Assembly: GCA_947650365.1 (NCBI GenBank)
Contig: OX393552.1
Coordinates: forward strand, 53,141,428-53,205,427
DNA: 64,000 nt
Direction: 5' to 3'
Source of the DNA: Chamaelirium japonicum
Lineage: Eukaryota > Streptophyta > Magnoliopsida > Liliales > Melanthiaceae
Below the pieces are notes generated by a model. It saw only the letters and a list, made by a program, of their open reading frames with translations, had not been told where the DNA came from and searched no databases. Position 1 is the first letter of the stretch. Every line of letters begins with the position of its first letter. Below, in pieces: positions 46,922-59,945 of the stretch. Made by a program: the position numbers and the translations under genes.

Positions 46922-48331
46922 TGTCGGGGGAAAATTTTGCTGGTTCGGGTGCTCGACCTGCAAGGCAAGGAAAACGTGAGAGCGGCTGGCTCCGTGAGGA
47001 GCGCAGATCCTCCGACGCTCAAGTCAGCAATGGATCGAGAGGGAGGAGGCTTAGAAGAAAGAAAATGTATGGGTTTCTGAGTTTCGAACCTTTACTTTGG
47101 TGCCGGGGATCTTACCTTTATAGCCTTCTACACCTTCATGTGCCGGCCCACGTACATGGGCCCTTAATGGCCTTTATTTTTTAGCCTGCCAGGTGGTGGC
47201 GGTCTAGTCCAGGTGGGTGTTATGGAAGGCTATAGTCTGAGGCGCTCTAGACCGACCTTGGCCGACGAATATGGATCGCAATCATCAATGTAGTTCCACA
47301 AGGGTGGTGACATCTGTCGATTTGTTACCGCCTTACTATAGGCGACCTCCACGGGCAAGAATGCGAACTCCTATGCTGTTACGCGATCGGGCGAGCCAAT
47401 CACAAGCTATCGGGCGAACTCCTATGCTGTTACGCGATCGAGTGAGCTCCCGGGCGAGCTGTGGGCGTTGAATCTTCAGAGGGATTCTTTAAACTACACC
47501 AAAATTGACCTCTTCCGTGCACGAGCCAATAGCGTGCGATTAGGGCGAGCTCCCAGGCGAGCTATGGGCGTTAGCCAGGGGTGACCTTTTCTGCGTGTAA
47601 GCCGATCGCGTGCGGTCAGGGCGAGCTCCCAAGCGAGCTGTGGGCGTTAGCCAGGGAAGACCTCTTCCATGTGTGATCGCGTGCGGTCAGGGCGAACTCC
47701 AAGGCGAGCTATGGGCGTTAGCCAGGGGAGACCTCTTCCGCGTGCGAGTCGATCGGGTGCGGTCAGAGCGAGCTCCCATGCGAGCTGTGGGTGTTAGCGA
47801 GGGGCGATCTCTTCTGCGTGTGAGCTGATTGCGTGTGGCAGGGCGAGCTTCCGGACAAGCTGTGGGCGTTAGCCAGGGGCGACCTCTTACGCTTGCGAGC
47901 TGATCGCATGTGGTTAGGGCGAGCTCCCAGGCTAGCTATGGGCGTTAGCTAGGGGTGACCTCTTCCACGTGCGGTTAGGGCAAGCTCCTAGGCGAGATGT
48001 GGGCGTTAGCCAGGGGCAACCTCTTCCGCATGTTAGCCGATCGTGTGTGAGGTGTTTGTGAAGGTAGAGTCCGGCTTCTTTGGGAGTGTTCTTTGAACTC
48101 CATGATCTATTTTGGTCACAATGTTGCTTACCCAAAAATCGAGATTGGCCTTGAATTCTGAGCTCATCCCGGGGGGCTTTTTCTTTGGATACTCAAGGTC
48201 GCCATTTTGGTTGATCGAGGCCACTCAAGGTGCATCCAAAGGTGAGGACGACCCCCAGGGGGACCCTGATGTCTCTAAGCGTCGCCTCTGGTTGCTGTCA
48301 CGTGGACAACAAGCTGGTGATAATATTGACA
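46922..48331 (-). repeat. LTR of a probable third Tat-like gypsy element
   Basis: Starts TGTCGGGGGAAAATTTTG, like the TGTGGGGGAAAAATC starts of the other two LTR families. Has a minus-strand TATA box (CTATAAAGG, 47116-47124). Carries a U3 minisatellite (47455-48050) right of that box. Ends ATTGACA followed by TCGTTATTACCCCCTCC, resembling the GTTACCCCC and GTTATCCC boundaries after the other 3' LTRs. The partner LTR would lie beyond the window, so no target duplication can be tested. Confidence 0.5.
47455..48050. repeat. 75-bp minisatellite, about eight copies
   Basis: The marker GGGCGTTAGCCAGGGG occurs near 47463, 47567, 47642, 47712, 47789, 47863, 47940 and 48001. Other landmarks are CTCTTCCGCGTG, GCCGATCGCGTG and GGGCGAGCTCCCAGGCGAGC. 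GC-rich; the frames across it are artefacts. Confidence 0.88.
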
Positions 48332-48490
48332 TCGTTATTACCCCCTCCTGAGGGGGTGGTTGGATAAAGCTCCGCCCGCTTAGGAGCCCAATGTGATTAT
48401 CCACGTAGACCAGTTCGATCCTTCTGTCTATTGACCAGCTTCAGCTAAATTGTATTCCATTCTGTGAAGTCGGCTATATGGTGTGACATT
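48332..48490. other. Boundary segment between LTR-like unit and arrays
   Basis: Begins with the pyrimidine-rich boundary TTACCCCCTCC; otherwise unremarkable. Confidence 0.4.
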
Positions 48491-49034
48491 TGTCCGCGCA
48501 AGGTGTCTCTGCCGCATCTGCCCATTATGCCACCAGGTCGCTCAACGAGCAATACTGCATGGCATCAAGCCGTGTAAGGTGTCTCACCGCGTCTGCCCGT
48601 GATATCACCAGGTTGCACAACGATCTAATCTGTGTGGCATCAGGCTGCGTAAGGTGCCTCCGCCGTGTCTGCCCGTGATGTCAACATGTCGCTCAACGAA
48701 CGAAACTGTGTGGCACCAGGCCACGTAAGGTGTCTCCATCGCATCTACCCGTGATGTCACCAGGCCTCTCAACGAGCTAAGCTGCATGGCATCAGGCCGC
48801 GTAAGGCATTTCCATTGTGTTTCCCCGTGATGTCACCAGGTCGCTCAACGAGCACAACTGCATGGCATCAGGCCGCGTAAGGTGTCTCCGTTACGTCTGC
48901 CCTTGACGTCACCAGGTCACTCAACGAGCTAAACTGCGTGGCATCAGGCCGAATAAGGTGTCTCCATCGCGTCTGCCCGTGATGTCACCGATTGCTCAAC
49001 GAGCAAAACTGCGTGGCATCGGGCCGCGTAAGGG
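48491..49034. repeat. 76-bp tandem array, about seven copies
   Basis: The marker AAGGTGTCTCC recurs near 48500, 48576, 48651, 48727, 48803, 48879, 48955 and 49030, a strict 75-76 bp period. Landmarks: GTCTGCCCGTGATGTCACC, GGTCGCTCAACGAGC and GCGTGGCATCAGGCCG. It passes directly into the 152-bp array. Confidence 0.92.
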
Positions 49035-52000
49035 AGGAGTGCTCGATTATATATAGAGCAATTTTGTCTCCCTAAATATAGGGAGTCTAGTAGCAATCCC
49101 AAAAATAGAGAGCATATTGCGAGTTTCTTAGAGGGTGTTTTAGGGAGGAGTGCTCGATTATATATAATTTACTTAAGGTTATCGCGTGGTGGTTCAAAAA
49201 ACATATGGATCGATTTCGCCTCCGTAAATATGGGGAGTCCAGTAGCAATCCTAAAAATAGAGAACATATTGCGAGGTTATTAGAGGGTATTTTTAGGAAA
49301 AATGCTCGATTGTATATAATTTACTTAAGATTGTTGGGTGGGGGTTCAAAGAATATATGGATTAGTTTTGGCTCCCTAAATATAGGGAGTTTAGTAGCAA
49401 TCCCAAAAATAGAGAGCATATTAGTCTCTTAGATGGTATTTTAGGGAGGAGTGCTTGATTGTATATAATTTACTTAAGGTTATTGAGTGGGGGTTCTAAA
49501 AAAATATAGAGTTTGATTTAGGGTGGAGTGCTTGATTTATATATACTTTACTTATGATTTTATGGTATTTTTAGGAGGCAATGGCGAGGCTCTTAGAGGG
49601 TGTTTTTGGGAGGAATGCTCGATTGTATATAATTTACTTAAGGTTGTCGGGTGGGGGTTCAAACAAAATATGGAGCTGTTTTGGCTCCCTAAATATAGGG
49701 AGTCTAGTAGCAATCCTAAAAAATAGAGAGCATATCGCGAGGCTCTTAGAGTGTTTTAGAAAGGAGTGCCTGATTTATATATAATTTACTTATAATTTTA
49801 TGGTATTTTTGGGAGTCAATAGCGAGGCTCTTAAAGGGTGTTTTTGGTAGGAATGCTCGATTATATATAATTTACTAAAGGTTGTCAGATGGGGGTTCAA
49901 AAAAAATATAGACTAGTTTTGGATCCCTAAATATAGGGAGTCTAGTAGCAATCTTAAAAATAGCGAGCATATAGCGAGGCTCTTAGAAAGTGTTTTAGGG
50001 AAGAATGCTCGATTGTATATAATTTAGTTATGATTATCGGGTGGGTGCCTTGATAAATTGGGAGCGATTTTTGGGAGGAATACTCGATTGTATATAATTT
50101 ACTTAAGGTTTATAGGTGAGGGTTCAAAAAAAATATGGATCTGTTTTGGCTCTATAAATATAGGGAGTCTAGTAGTAATCCCAAAATAAAAAGCATATTG
50201 CGAAGCTCTTAGATGGTGTTTTAGGAAGGAGTGCTTGATTGTATATAATTTATTTAAGGTGATCGTGTGGGCATTCAAAAAAAATTTGGAGCTGTTTTGG
50301 CTAACTAACTATAAGGAGCATAGTAGCTATCCCAAAAATAGAAAGACATATTGCGAGGCTCTTAGAGGGTGTTTTAGGGAGGAGTGCTTGATTTATATAT
50401 AATTTACTTATGACTTTAGGGTGTTTTTGGGATGCAATAGTGCAGCTCTTAGAGGGTGTTTTTGGGAGAAATGCTTGTTTGTATATAATTTACTTAAGGT
50501 TGTCGGGTGGTGGTTCAAAAAAAATATGGAGCGGTTTTGGCTCCATAAATATGGGGAGTCTAGTACCATTCCCAAAAATAGGAAGCATATTGCAAGGCTC
50601 TTAGAGGGTGTTTTAGGGAGGAGTGCTCGATTGTATATAATTTACTTAGGATTGTCCAGTGGGGGTTCAAAAAAAATATAGAGCAGTTTTGACTCCCTAA
50701 ATATAGGGAGTCTAGTAGCAATACTAAAGATAGAGAGCATATTGCGAGGCTCTTAGACCTTATAGGAAGGAGTGCTTGATTGTATATAATTTATATAAGG
50801 TTGTCGGGTGGGGTTTTAAAAAAAATATGGAGCGATTTTGCCTTAATAAATATAGGAAGTCTAGTATCCATCCCAAAAATAGAGAGCAAATTGCGAGGCT
50901 ATTAGATGGTGCTTTTGGGAGGAATGCTCGATTGTATATAATTTACTTAAGGTTGTCGGATGGGGGTTCAAAAAAAAAATGGAGCGGTTTTGTCTCCCTA
51001 AATATAGGAAGTTTAGTAGCAATCCCAAAAATATAGAGCATATTGCGAGGTTGTTAGAGTGTATTTTAGGGAGGAATTCTCGATTGTATATAATTTACTT
51101 AAGTTTGTCTTGTGGGGGTTCAAAAAAAATATGGAGCGGTTTTGGCTCCCTAAATATAGGGAGTCTAGTAGCAAATCCCAAAAATAGAGAGTATATTGGG
51201 AGGCTCTTAGAGGGTATTTTAGGGAGGAGTGCTCGATTGTATATAATTTACATAAGGTTTTCGGGTGGGGGATTAAAAAAAATATGGAGTGTTTTTGCCT
51301 TCCTAAATATATGGAGTCTAGTAGTAATTCTAAAAAAAGAGAGCATATTGCGAGGCTATAAGATGGTGTTTTTGGGAGGAATGCTCGGTTGTATATAATT
51401 TACTTAAGATTGTCGGGTGGGGGTTCAAAAAAAATATGTAGCGATTTTGGCTCCCTAAATATAGGGAGTCTAGTAGTAATCCCAAAAATAGAGAGCATAT
51501 TGCGAGGCTCTTAGAGGGTATTTTAGGGAGGAGTGTTTGATTATATATAATTTACTTAAGGTTGTCGGGTGGGGGTATAAAAAAAATATGGAACGATTTT
51601 GGTTTCCTAAATATAAGGAGTCTAGTAGCAATCCCATAAATAGAGAGGCATATAGCGAGGCTCTTAGAGGGTGTTTTAAAGAGGAGTTTTTGATTTATAT
51701 ATAATTTACTTATGATTTTAGGGTGTTTTGGGGTGAAATAGCGAGGCTCTTAGAGGGTGTTTTTGGGAGGAATGCTCGATTGTGTATAATTTAATTAAGG
51801 TTGTTGGGTGGGGGTTCAAACAAAATATGGAGCGGTTTTGGCTCCCTAAATATACAAAGTGTAGTAGCAATCCCAAAAAGTAGAGAGCATATTGCGAGGC
51901 TCTTAGAGGATGTTTTAGGTAGGAGTTCTCAATCGTATATAATTTCCTTAAGGTAATCATATGAGGGTTCAAAAAAAATAAGGAACAGTTTTGGCTCATT

Positions 52001-55000
52001 AAATATAGGGAGTGTTGTAGTAATCCTAAAATTAGAGAGACATATTGTGAGGCTCTTAGAGGGTTTTTTAAGAAGGAGTGCTTGATTTATAGATAATTTA
52101 CTTATGATTTATAGGTATTTTTGGGAGGCAAAGGCGAGCCACTTAATCGGTGTTTTTGGGAGGAATGCTCGATTGTATATAATTTACTTAACGTTGACGG
52201 GTGGGGGTTCAAAAAAAATATAGTGTGGTTTTGGCTCCCTAAATATAGGGAGTTTAGTAGCAATCCCCAAAATAAAAAGCATATTACCAGGCTCTTAGAG
52301 GGTGTTTTAGGAAGGAGTGCTCGATTGTATATAATTTACTTAAGGTTGTCGGGTGGTCAATCAAAAAAAATATAGAGCGGTTTTGGCTCCCTAAATAGTG
52401 GGAGTATAATAGCAATCCCAAAGATAGAAAGGCATATTGAGAGTCTTTTAAAGGGTGTTTTAGGGAGGAGTTCTTAATTTATATATAGTTTATTTATAAT
52501 ATTAGGGTATTTTTAGGAGGCAATAGCGAGGCACATAGAGAGTGTTTTTGGGAGGATTGCTCGATTGTATATAATTTACTTAAGGTTGTACGGTGGGGGT
52601 TCAAAAAAAATATGGAGCGATTTTGGCTTTCTAAATATAGGGAGTCTAGTAGCAATCCTAAAAATAGAGAGCATATTGCGAGTCTCTTAGGGGGTGTTTT
52701 AGGGAGGAGTGCTCGATTGTATATAATTCACTTAAGGTTACCGGGTGGGGGTTCGAAAAAAATATAGGGCAGTTTTGGCTCCCTAAATATAGGGATTCTA
52801 GTAGCAATCCCAAAAATAGAGAGCATATTACGAGGCTCGTAGAGGCTATTTTAGGGTGGAGTCCTCGATTGTATATAATTTACTTAAGGTTGTCGGGTGG
52901 GGGTTTAAAAAAAAATATGGAGTGGTTTTGGGTCCCTAAATATAGGGAGTTTAGTAGCAATCCCAAAAGTAGAGAGCATATTGCTTGGCTATTAGAGGGT
53001 ATTTTTAGGAGGAATGCTCAATTGTATGTAGTGTACTTAAGGTTGTATGGTGGGGGTTGAAAAAAAATATAGAACAGTTTTGGCTCCCTAAATATAAGGA
53101 GTCTAGTAGCAATCCCAAAAATAAAGAGGCATATTATGAAGCTCTTAGAGGGTGTTTTAGGAATGAGTGCTTGATTTATATATAATTTACTTATGATTCT
53201 GGGGTATTTTTGGGAGGCAATAACGAGGCTCTTAGAGGATATTTTTGAGAGGAATGTTCAATTGTGTATAATTTACTTAAGGTTATTGGGTGGGGGTTTA
53301 AACAAAATATGAAGCGGTTTTAGCTCCCTAAATATAGGGAGTCTAGTAGCAATCTCAAAAAATAGAGAGCATATTGTAAGGCTCTTTGAGAGTATTGTAG
53401 GGAGGAGTGCTCGATTGTATATAATTTACTTAAGGTTGTTGGCTGGGGGTTTGAAAAAAATATAGAGCTGTTTTGGCTCCTTAAATATAGGGAGTCTAGT
53501 AGCAATCCCAAAAATAGAGAGGCATATTGCGAGGCTCTTAGAGGGTAATTTTGCGAGGAGTGCTTGATTTATATATAATTTACTTAGATTTTAGGGTGTT
53601 TTTTGGAGGCAATGGCGAGGCTCTTAGAGGGTGTTTTTGGAAACATGCTTGATTATATAGAATTTATTAATGATTGTCAGGTGGGGGTTTTAAAAAAATA
53701 AAATGCTGTTTCAGGGAGAAGTGCTCGATTATATATAAAATAAAGAGCAATCCCAAGAATAGAGAGCACATTGCAAGGCTCTTAGAAAGTGTTTTAGGGA
53801 GGAGTGCTCGATTGTATATAATTTAGTTATGATTATTGGGTGGGAGTCTTAAAAATTTTGGAGCGATTTTATCTCCCTAAATATAGGGAGTCTAGTAGTG
53901 ATCCCTAAAATAAGGAGGCAATAACATGGCTCATATAAGGTTTTTTTCGGAGGAATGCTCGATTGTATATAATTTACTTAAAGTTGATGGGTAAGGGTTC
54001 AATAAAAATATAGAGTGATTTTTGCTCTCTATAAATATCGGATGCCTAGTAGCAATCCCAAAAATAGAAAGCATATTACGAGGCTCATAGAGGCTATTTT
54101 AGGGAGGAGTGCTCAATTATAGATAATTTACTTAAGGTTGTTGGGTGGGCATTCAAAAAAAATATGGAGCTGTTTTGGCTACCTAAATATAGGGAGTCTA
54201 GTAGCAATCCCAAAAATTGAAAGACATATTGCAAGGCTCTTAGAGGGTGTTTTAGGGAGGAGTGCTTGATTTATATATAATTTACTTTTGATTTTAAGGT
54301 ATTTTTAGGAGGCAATGGCAAGACTTTTAGAGGGTATTTTTGGGAGAACAACTCGATTGTATATAGTTTAGTTAAGGTTGTCGAGTGGGGGTTCAAAAAA
54401 AAATATAAAGTAGTTTTGGCTCCATAAATATATAGAGTCTAGTTTCAATCCCAAAAATAGAGAGCATAACGCTACGCTCTTAGAGGGTGTTTTAGGGAGG
54501 AGTGCTCGATTGTATATAATTCACCTAAGGTTGTCCAGTGGGGGAACAAAAAAATATGAAGCGGTTTTGGCTCCCTAAATATAAGGAGTCTAGTAACAAT
54601 GCCAAAAATAGAGAGCATAATACGAGCCTCTTAGAGGATATTTTAGGGAGGAGCTCTTTATTGTATATAATTTACTTAAGTTTTTTGAGTTAGGGTTCAA
54701 AAAAAATATGGAGCAGTTTTGCCTCCCTAAATATAGGGAGTCTAGTAGCAATCTGAAAAATAGATAGCATATTACGCGGCTCTTAGAGGGTGTTTTACGG
54801 AGGAGTACTTGATTGTTTATAATTTACTTAAGGTTGTTGGGTGGGGGTTCAAAAAAAATATGGAGCGATTTTGACTACCAAAATATAGGGAGTGTAGTAG
54901 CAATCCCAAAAATAGAGAGGCATATTATGAGGCTCTTAGAGAGTGTTTTAGGGAGGTGTGCTTGATTTATATATAATTTACTTATGATTTTAGGGTGTTT

Positions 55001-58000
55001 TTGGGAAGCAATGGTGAGGCTCTTAGAGGGTATTTTTGAAAGAATGTTGGATTGTGTATAATTTACTTAAGGTTGTTGGGTGGGGGTTCAAACAAAATAT
55101 AGAACAGTTTTGGCTCCATAAATATAATGAGTCTAGTAGCAATCCCAAAAGATAGAGATTATATTGAGAGGCTCTTAGAGGTTGTTTTAGGGAGGAGTGC
55201 TCATTCATATATAATTTACTTAAGGTTTCAGGTGGGGTTCAAAAAAAATATGGAGCAATTTTGGCTCATTAAATATAGGGAGTCTAGTAGCAATCCTAAA
55301 AATAAAGAGGTATATTGCAAGGCTCTTAGAGGCTGTTTTATAGAGGAGTGCTTGATTTATTAATAAATTACTTATGATTTTTGGGGGTTTTTAGGAGGCA
55401 ATGGCGAGGCTATTAGAGGGTATTTTTGGGAATAATGCTCGATTGTATATAATTAACTTTAGGTTGACTGGTGGGGGTTCAAAAAAAATATAGAGTGGTT
55501 TTGGCTCCCTAAATATTGGGAGTCTAGTAGTAATCCAAAAAATAGAGAGCATATTGCGAGGTCACTAGTGGGAGTTTTTAGTAGGAATACTTGATTGTAT
55601 ATAATTTACTTAAAGTTTTTGGGTTGGGGTTCAAAAAAAATATAGAGCGGTTTTGGCTCCCTAAATATAGGGAGTCTAGTAGCAATCCTAAAAATAAAGA
55701 GCATATTAGGCTCTTAGAGGGTGTTTTAGGGAGAAGTGCTCGATTATTTATAATTTACTTAATGTTATCAGGTGGGGGATCAAAAAAAATACAGAGCGAT
55801 TTTGGCTCTCCAAATATAAGGAGTCTAGTAGCTATCCTAAAAATAGAGAGGCATGTTACAAGGTTCTTAGAGGGTGTTTTAGGGAGGAGTGCTTGATTTA
55901 TATATAATTTACTTATGATTTTACGGTGTTTTTGGGAGGTAATGGCGAGTCTCTTAGAGGGTGTTTTTGGGAGGAATGCTCGATTGTGTATAATTTACTG
56001 AAGGTTGTCGAGTGGGGGTTCAAACAAAATATGGAGCAGTTTTGGCTCGCTAAATATAGGGAGTTTAGTAGCAATCCCTAAAAATAGAGAGCATATTGCG
56101 GTGCTCTTAGAGGGTATTTTAGGGAGGAGTGCTCAATTATATATAATTTACTTAAGGTTGTCGGGTGGGGGTTCAAAAAAAATATAGAGCGGTTTTGGCT
56201 CCTTAAATATAGGGAGTCTAGTAGCAATCCTAAAAATAGAGAGGCATATTGCGAGGCTCTTAGAGGGTGTTTAAGGGAGGAGTGCTTGATTTCTATATAA
56301 TTTACTTATGATTTTTGGGTATTTTTGGGAGGCAATGACGAGGCTTTTAGAGGGTATTTTTGGGATGAATGCTCGATTGTATATAATTTTCTTAAGGTTG
56401 ACGGATCGGGGTTCAAAAAAAATATAGAGCGGTTTTGGTTCCCTAAATATAGGGAGTCTTCTAGCAATCCCAAAAATAGAGAACATATTACCAATCTCTT
56501 AGAGGGTGTTTTATGAATGAGTGTTCGATTATATATAATTTACTTAAGGTTATCGGGTGGGTGTTCAAAAAAATATGGAGCTGTTCTGGCTCCCTAAATA
56601 TTGGGAGTCAGTAGCAATCCCTAAAATAGAAAGGCATATTGAGAGTTTCTTAGAGGGTGTTTTAGGAAGGAGTGCTTAATTTATATATAATTTACTAATG
56701 ACCTTAGGTTATTTTTGGGAGGCAATGGCGAGGCTCTTAGAGGGTATTTTTGGGAGGAATACTCGATTGTATAAAATTGACTTAAGGTTGTCGGGTGTGG
56801 GTTCAAAAAAAAAAAAGGATCGATTTTGGCTCCATATATTATAGGGGGTCTAGTAGCAATCTCAAAAATATAAAGCAAATTGCGAGTATCTTAGAGGGTG
56901 TTTTAGGAAAGAGTAATCGTTTGTATATAATTCACTTAAGGTTGTTAGGTGGGGGTTCAAGAAAAATATGGGACAGTTTTTGCTCCCTAAATAAAGGGAG
57001 TATAGTAGCAATCCCAAAAATAGAGGGCATATTGCGAGGCTCTTAGAGGGTGTTTTAGGGAGGAATGCTCGATTGTATATTATTTACTTAAGGTTGTCGG
57101 GTGGGGGTCTAGTAGCAATTTTGGCTCCCTAAATATAGGGAATCTAGTAGCAATCTCAAAAATAGAGAGCATATTGCGAGGCTATTAGAGGGTTTTTTTA
57201 GGAGGAATGCTCGATTGTATATAATTTACATAAGGTTGTTGGGTGCGGGTTCAAGAAATATATAGAGTGGTTTTGGCTCCCTAAATATAGGGAGTCTAGT
57301 AGCAGTCCCAAAAATAGAGAGCATATTAGGCTCTTAGAGGGTGTTTAGGGAGGAGTAATCGGTTATATATAATTTACTTAAGATTGTCTGGTGGGGGTTC
57401 GAAAAAAATATTGGCTCCCTAAATATAGGGAGTTTAGTAGCAATCCCAAAAATAGAGAGGCTTGTTGCGAGGCTCTTAAAGGGTATTTTAGGGAGGAGTG
57501 TTTGATTTATATATAATTTACTTATGATTTTAGGTTATTTTTGGAAGGCAATGGCGAGGCTCTTAGAGGGTGTTTTTGTGAGGAATGCTCGATTCTTTGT
57601 AATTTAGTTAAGGTTGTCGGGTGGGGTTCTAACAAAATATAGAGCGGTTTTGGCTCCCTAAATATAGGGAGTCTAGTAGCAATCCCAAAAAATAGAGAGC
57701 ATATTGCGTGGCTCTTAGAGGGTGTTTTAGGGAGGAGTGCTCGATAGCATACAATTTACTTGAGGTTGTCGGGTGTGGGTTCAAAAAAAATATGGAGTGG
57801 TTTGGCTCCCTAAATATAGAGAGTCCAATAGCTGTCCCAAAAATAGAGAGTATATTGCGAGGCTATTAGAGGGTGTTTTTGGGAGGAATGCTCGATTGTA
57901 TATAATTTACTTAAGGTTGTCGGGTGGGGGTTCAAAAAAATATAGAGCTGTTTTGGCTCCCTAAATATAGGGAGTCTAGTAGCAATTCCAAAAGTAGAGA

Positions 58001-58053
58001 GCATATTAGGCTCTTAGAGGGTATTTTTGGGAAGAGTGCTCGATTGTATATAA
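49035..58053. repeat. AT-rich satellite array, ~152-bp unit with interspersed half-units (left block)
   Basis: The basic unit of about 150-155 bp contains GAGTGCTCGATTGTATATAA, TTTACTTAAGGTTGTCGGG, GGGGGTTCAAAAAAAATATG, the hairpin word CTCCCTAAATATAGGGAG, CTAGTAGCAATCCCAAAAAT, and GAGGCTCTTAGAGGGTG. A variant half-unit of about 80-90 bp (GATTTATATATAATTTACTT, ATGATTTTAGGGTGTTTTTG, GGAGGCAATGGCGAGG) is interspersed. Half-unit positions are spaced in steps of about 152 bp (values near 240, 390, 540, 700 and 830). The many 60-140 codon frames are repeat artefacts. Confidence 0.95.
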
Positions 58054-58458
58054 CTAGTGCATGCCTGTGCCTGTCGGCACTGTAGCGGGCCGCCTTCGGC
58101 GGTAAAACTCAGTCGGATCACCTTCGACGGCAGCACACCTATCGGCACTGTAACAAGCCACCTTCAGTGGTAAGACACCCCTTGGGCATCACCACCGAGC
58201 CTACCACAAATGCACCAGACTCCCTTGCAGACCCCACCTATATACCCATCTCAAGAACCATTGCACATCACCCTCTATTTCTTTTCCCAATTCACTCAAA
58301 CCGAATCAATCAACATAGCCGTCTATTATGCATGCCAATTTTTGTCAACGCCATGACCAAAGATTGTATTAGGCCTATTTCACACTTTGGTCTAAGGGTA
58401 TGGTCTTGGCATTGATAATGGAGATGGTTCCACTCAACTACTCAAGCAATATTTTTCT

Positions 58459-58648
58459 TTAGTGCATGCCTGCCCAATTAGCACGACGCAAGCGCCTTCA
58501 GCGCAACAACCCCCCCCTGAGAGAGAGAAAGATCGGGGGAAGAGAGAGAGAGGGAGGGAGAGAGAGAGATCGGGGAAGAGAGAGAGAGATCGGGGGAAGA
58601 GAAAAAGAACTGGAGAGAGCACAAAACTGACGTCCCTTGTTATATAGA
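58459..58648 (-). mobile_element. Short Helitron-related block inside the Helitron
   Basis: On the minus strand it starts TCTATATAACAAGGGACGTC and AGTTTTGTGC, paralleling the 5' end of the larger Helitron (TCAATATAATAAGGGACGGC, GGTTTTGTGC), and ends GGCAGGCATGCACTAA, paralleling its 3' end (CAGGCATGCACTAG). The right flank is T as expected but the left is T, not A, so it may be an internal duplication rather than an independent insertion. Confidence 0.5.
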
Positions 58649-59199
58649 TTAAACACATATTAAATAATTTAAATTTATAAAATCAGATCGTACTAATGCA
58701 TCCGGAATGATCCAAATAGCCAAGATCTATATTTGGATTGATCAGATCTAGCTAAGATCAAGTCCAAAATAATAGAAAATAAATCGATGGTCTATATTAA
58801 ATAAACAGCATACCCGAGCTCAAAATGGATTGGGTCTGAATCTGGGCCTGCCTGATCCTTGGCTGGGATTAGGCTGAACCTGGTCTGGGTTCAGGTCAGA
58901 TCTGATCTGGGCCTGACCTGGAGTCGGGCCAGGTCTGGTCTGGTCTCGAGCCAGGTCTGGCCCGTCTGGGTTATAAACTGAGTATGTCCCTTGTAACCTT
59001 GTTATTCTATTTGTTTTAACCTTATTGTTCTATTTGTTAAACTAGTGGGTCGGGTTATGGGATCAGTGGATCCGGTCGAGTTGAAAACGGGTTTTAAAAC
59101 CCAATCAAACAAAAAAAAAAGGTTCACTGTATATCTTCTTCCCCGATATTGTTTGGAAACCTTAACCGATAAAAATGCCGCCTAACCCATATGCCGCTC

Positions 59200-59945
59200 G
59201 AACCGCCCAGAATACTGTGATTCACGCACGTGTTGCCGTGATAGTTGAGCGTGTGCCATTGCCAGTAGTCGTTGCAGGTTCTCTCAGAGCCCGACTTTGG
59301 ATGTTGCTTGGAGCAGGCTGGGTTCACCAGGAGCCCACCGTCAAACGCCGTGCGTCTACCCGAAGATTGACTTCGAATGCTGCTTGGAGTCCAATGCCAC
59401 GAGTTGCCATGATAGTTGAGCATGTGCCATTACCGACAATCATTGCGGGTTCTTCCGGAGCCCGACTTCGGAAGTTACTTGGAGTCGGCCGGGTTCGCCA
59501 GGAGCCCATTATCGAACACCGTGTGTAGCTCGATGAGTCTGCCCGAAGACCAACTTCAGACGCTGCTTGGAGTCCAATGCCATGCGTTGCCACGATAGTT
59601 GAGCGTATGCCATCGCCGACAGTCGTTGCAGGTTCTCTCGGAGCCCGACTTTGGACGTTGCTTGGAGCCGGTCGGGTTCGCCAAGAGCCAACCGTCAAAC
59701 GCCGTGTGGAGCTCGATGGGTCTACCTGGAGATCAACTTCAGATACCGCTTGGAGTCTAACGCCACGCGTTGCCGTGATAGTTGAGCTTGTGCCATCGCC
59801 GGCAGTCATTGCGGGTTCTTCCGGAACCCGACTTCGGATGTTGCTTGGAGCCGGCCGGGTTCGTCAGGAGCCTACCGTCAAACACCGTATGGAGCTCGAT
59901 GGGTCTGCCCGGAGACTGACTTCGGATGCCACTTCGAGTTCTACG
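59200..59945. repeat. 182-bp tandem repeat, four copies, inside the Helitron
   Basis: The marker GTTGCC[GA]TGATAGTTGAG (CACGATAG in one copy) occurs at 59232, 59403, 59586 and 59768, spacings 171, 183 and 182. Units are GC-rich and partly open on both strands (59577-60038 plus, 59324-59809 minus). The repeating translation (ARLWMLLGAGRV) matches nothing I recognise. Confidence 0.85.
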
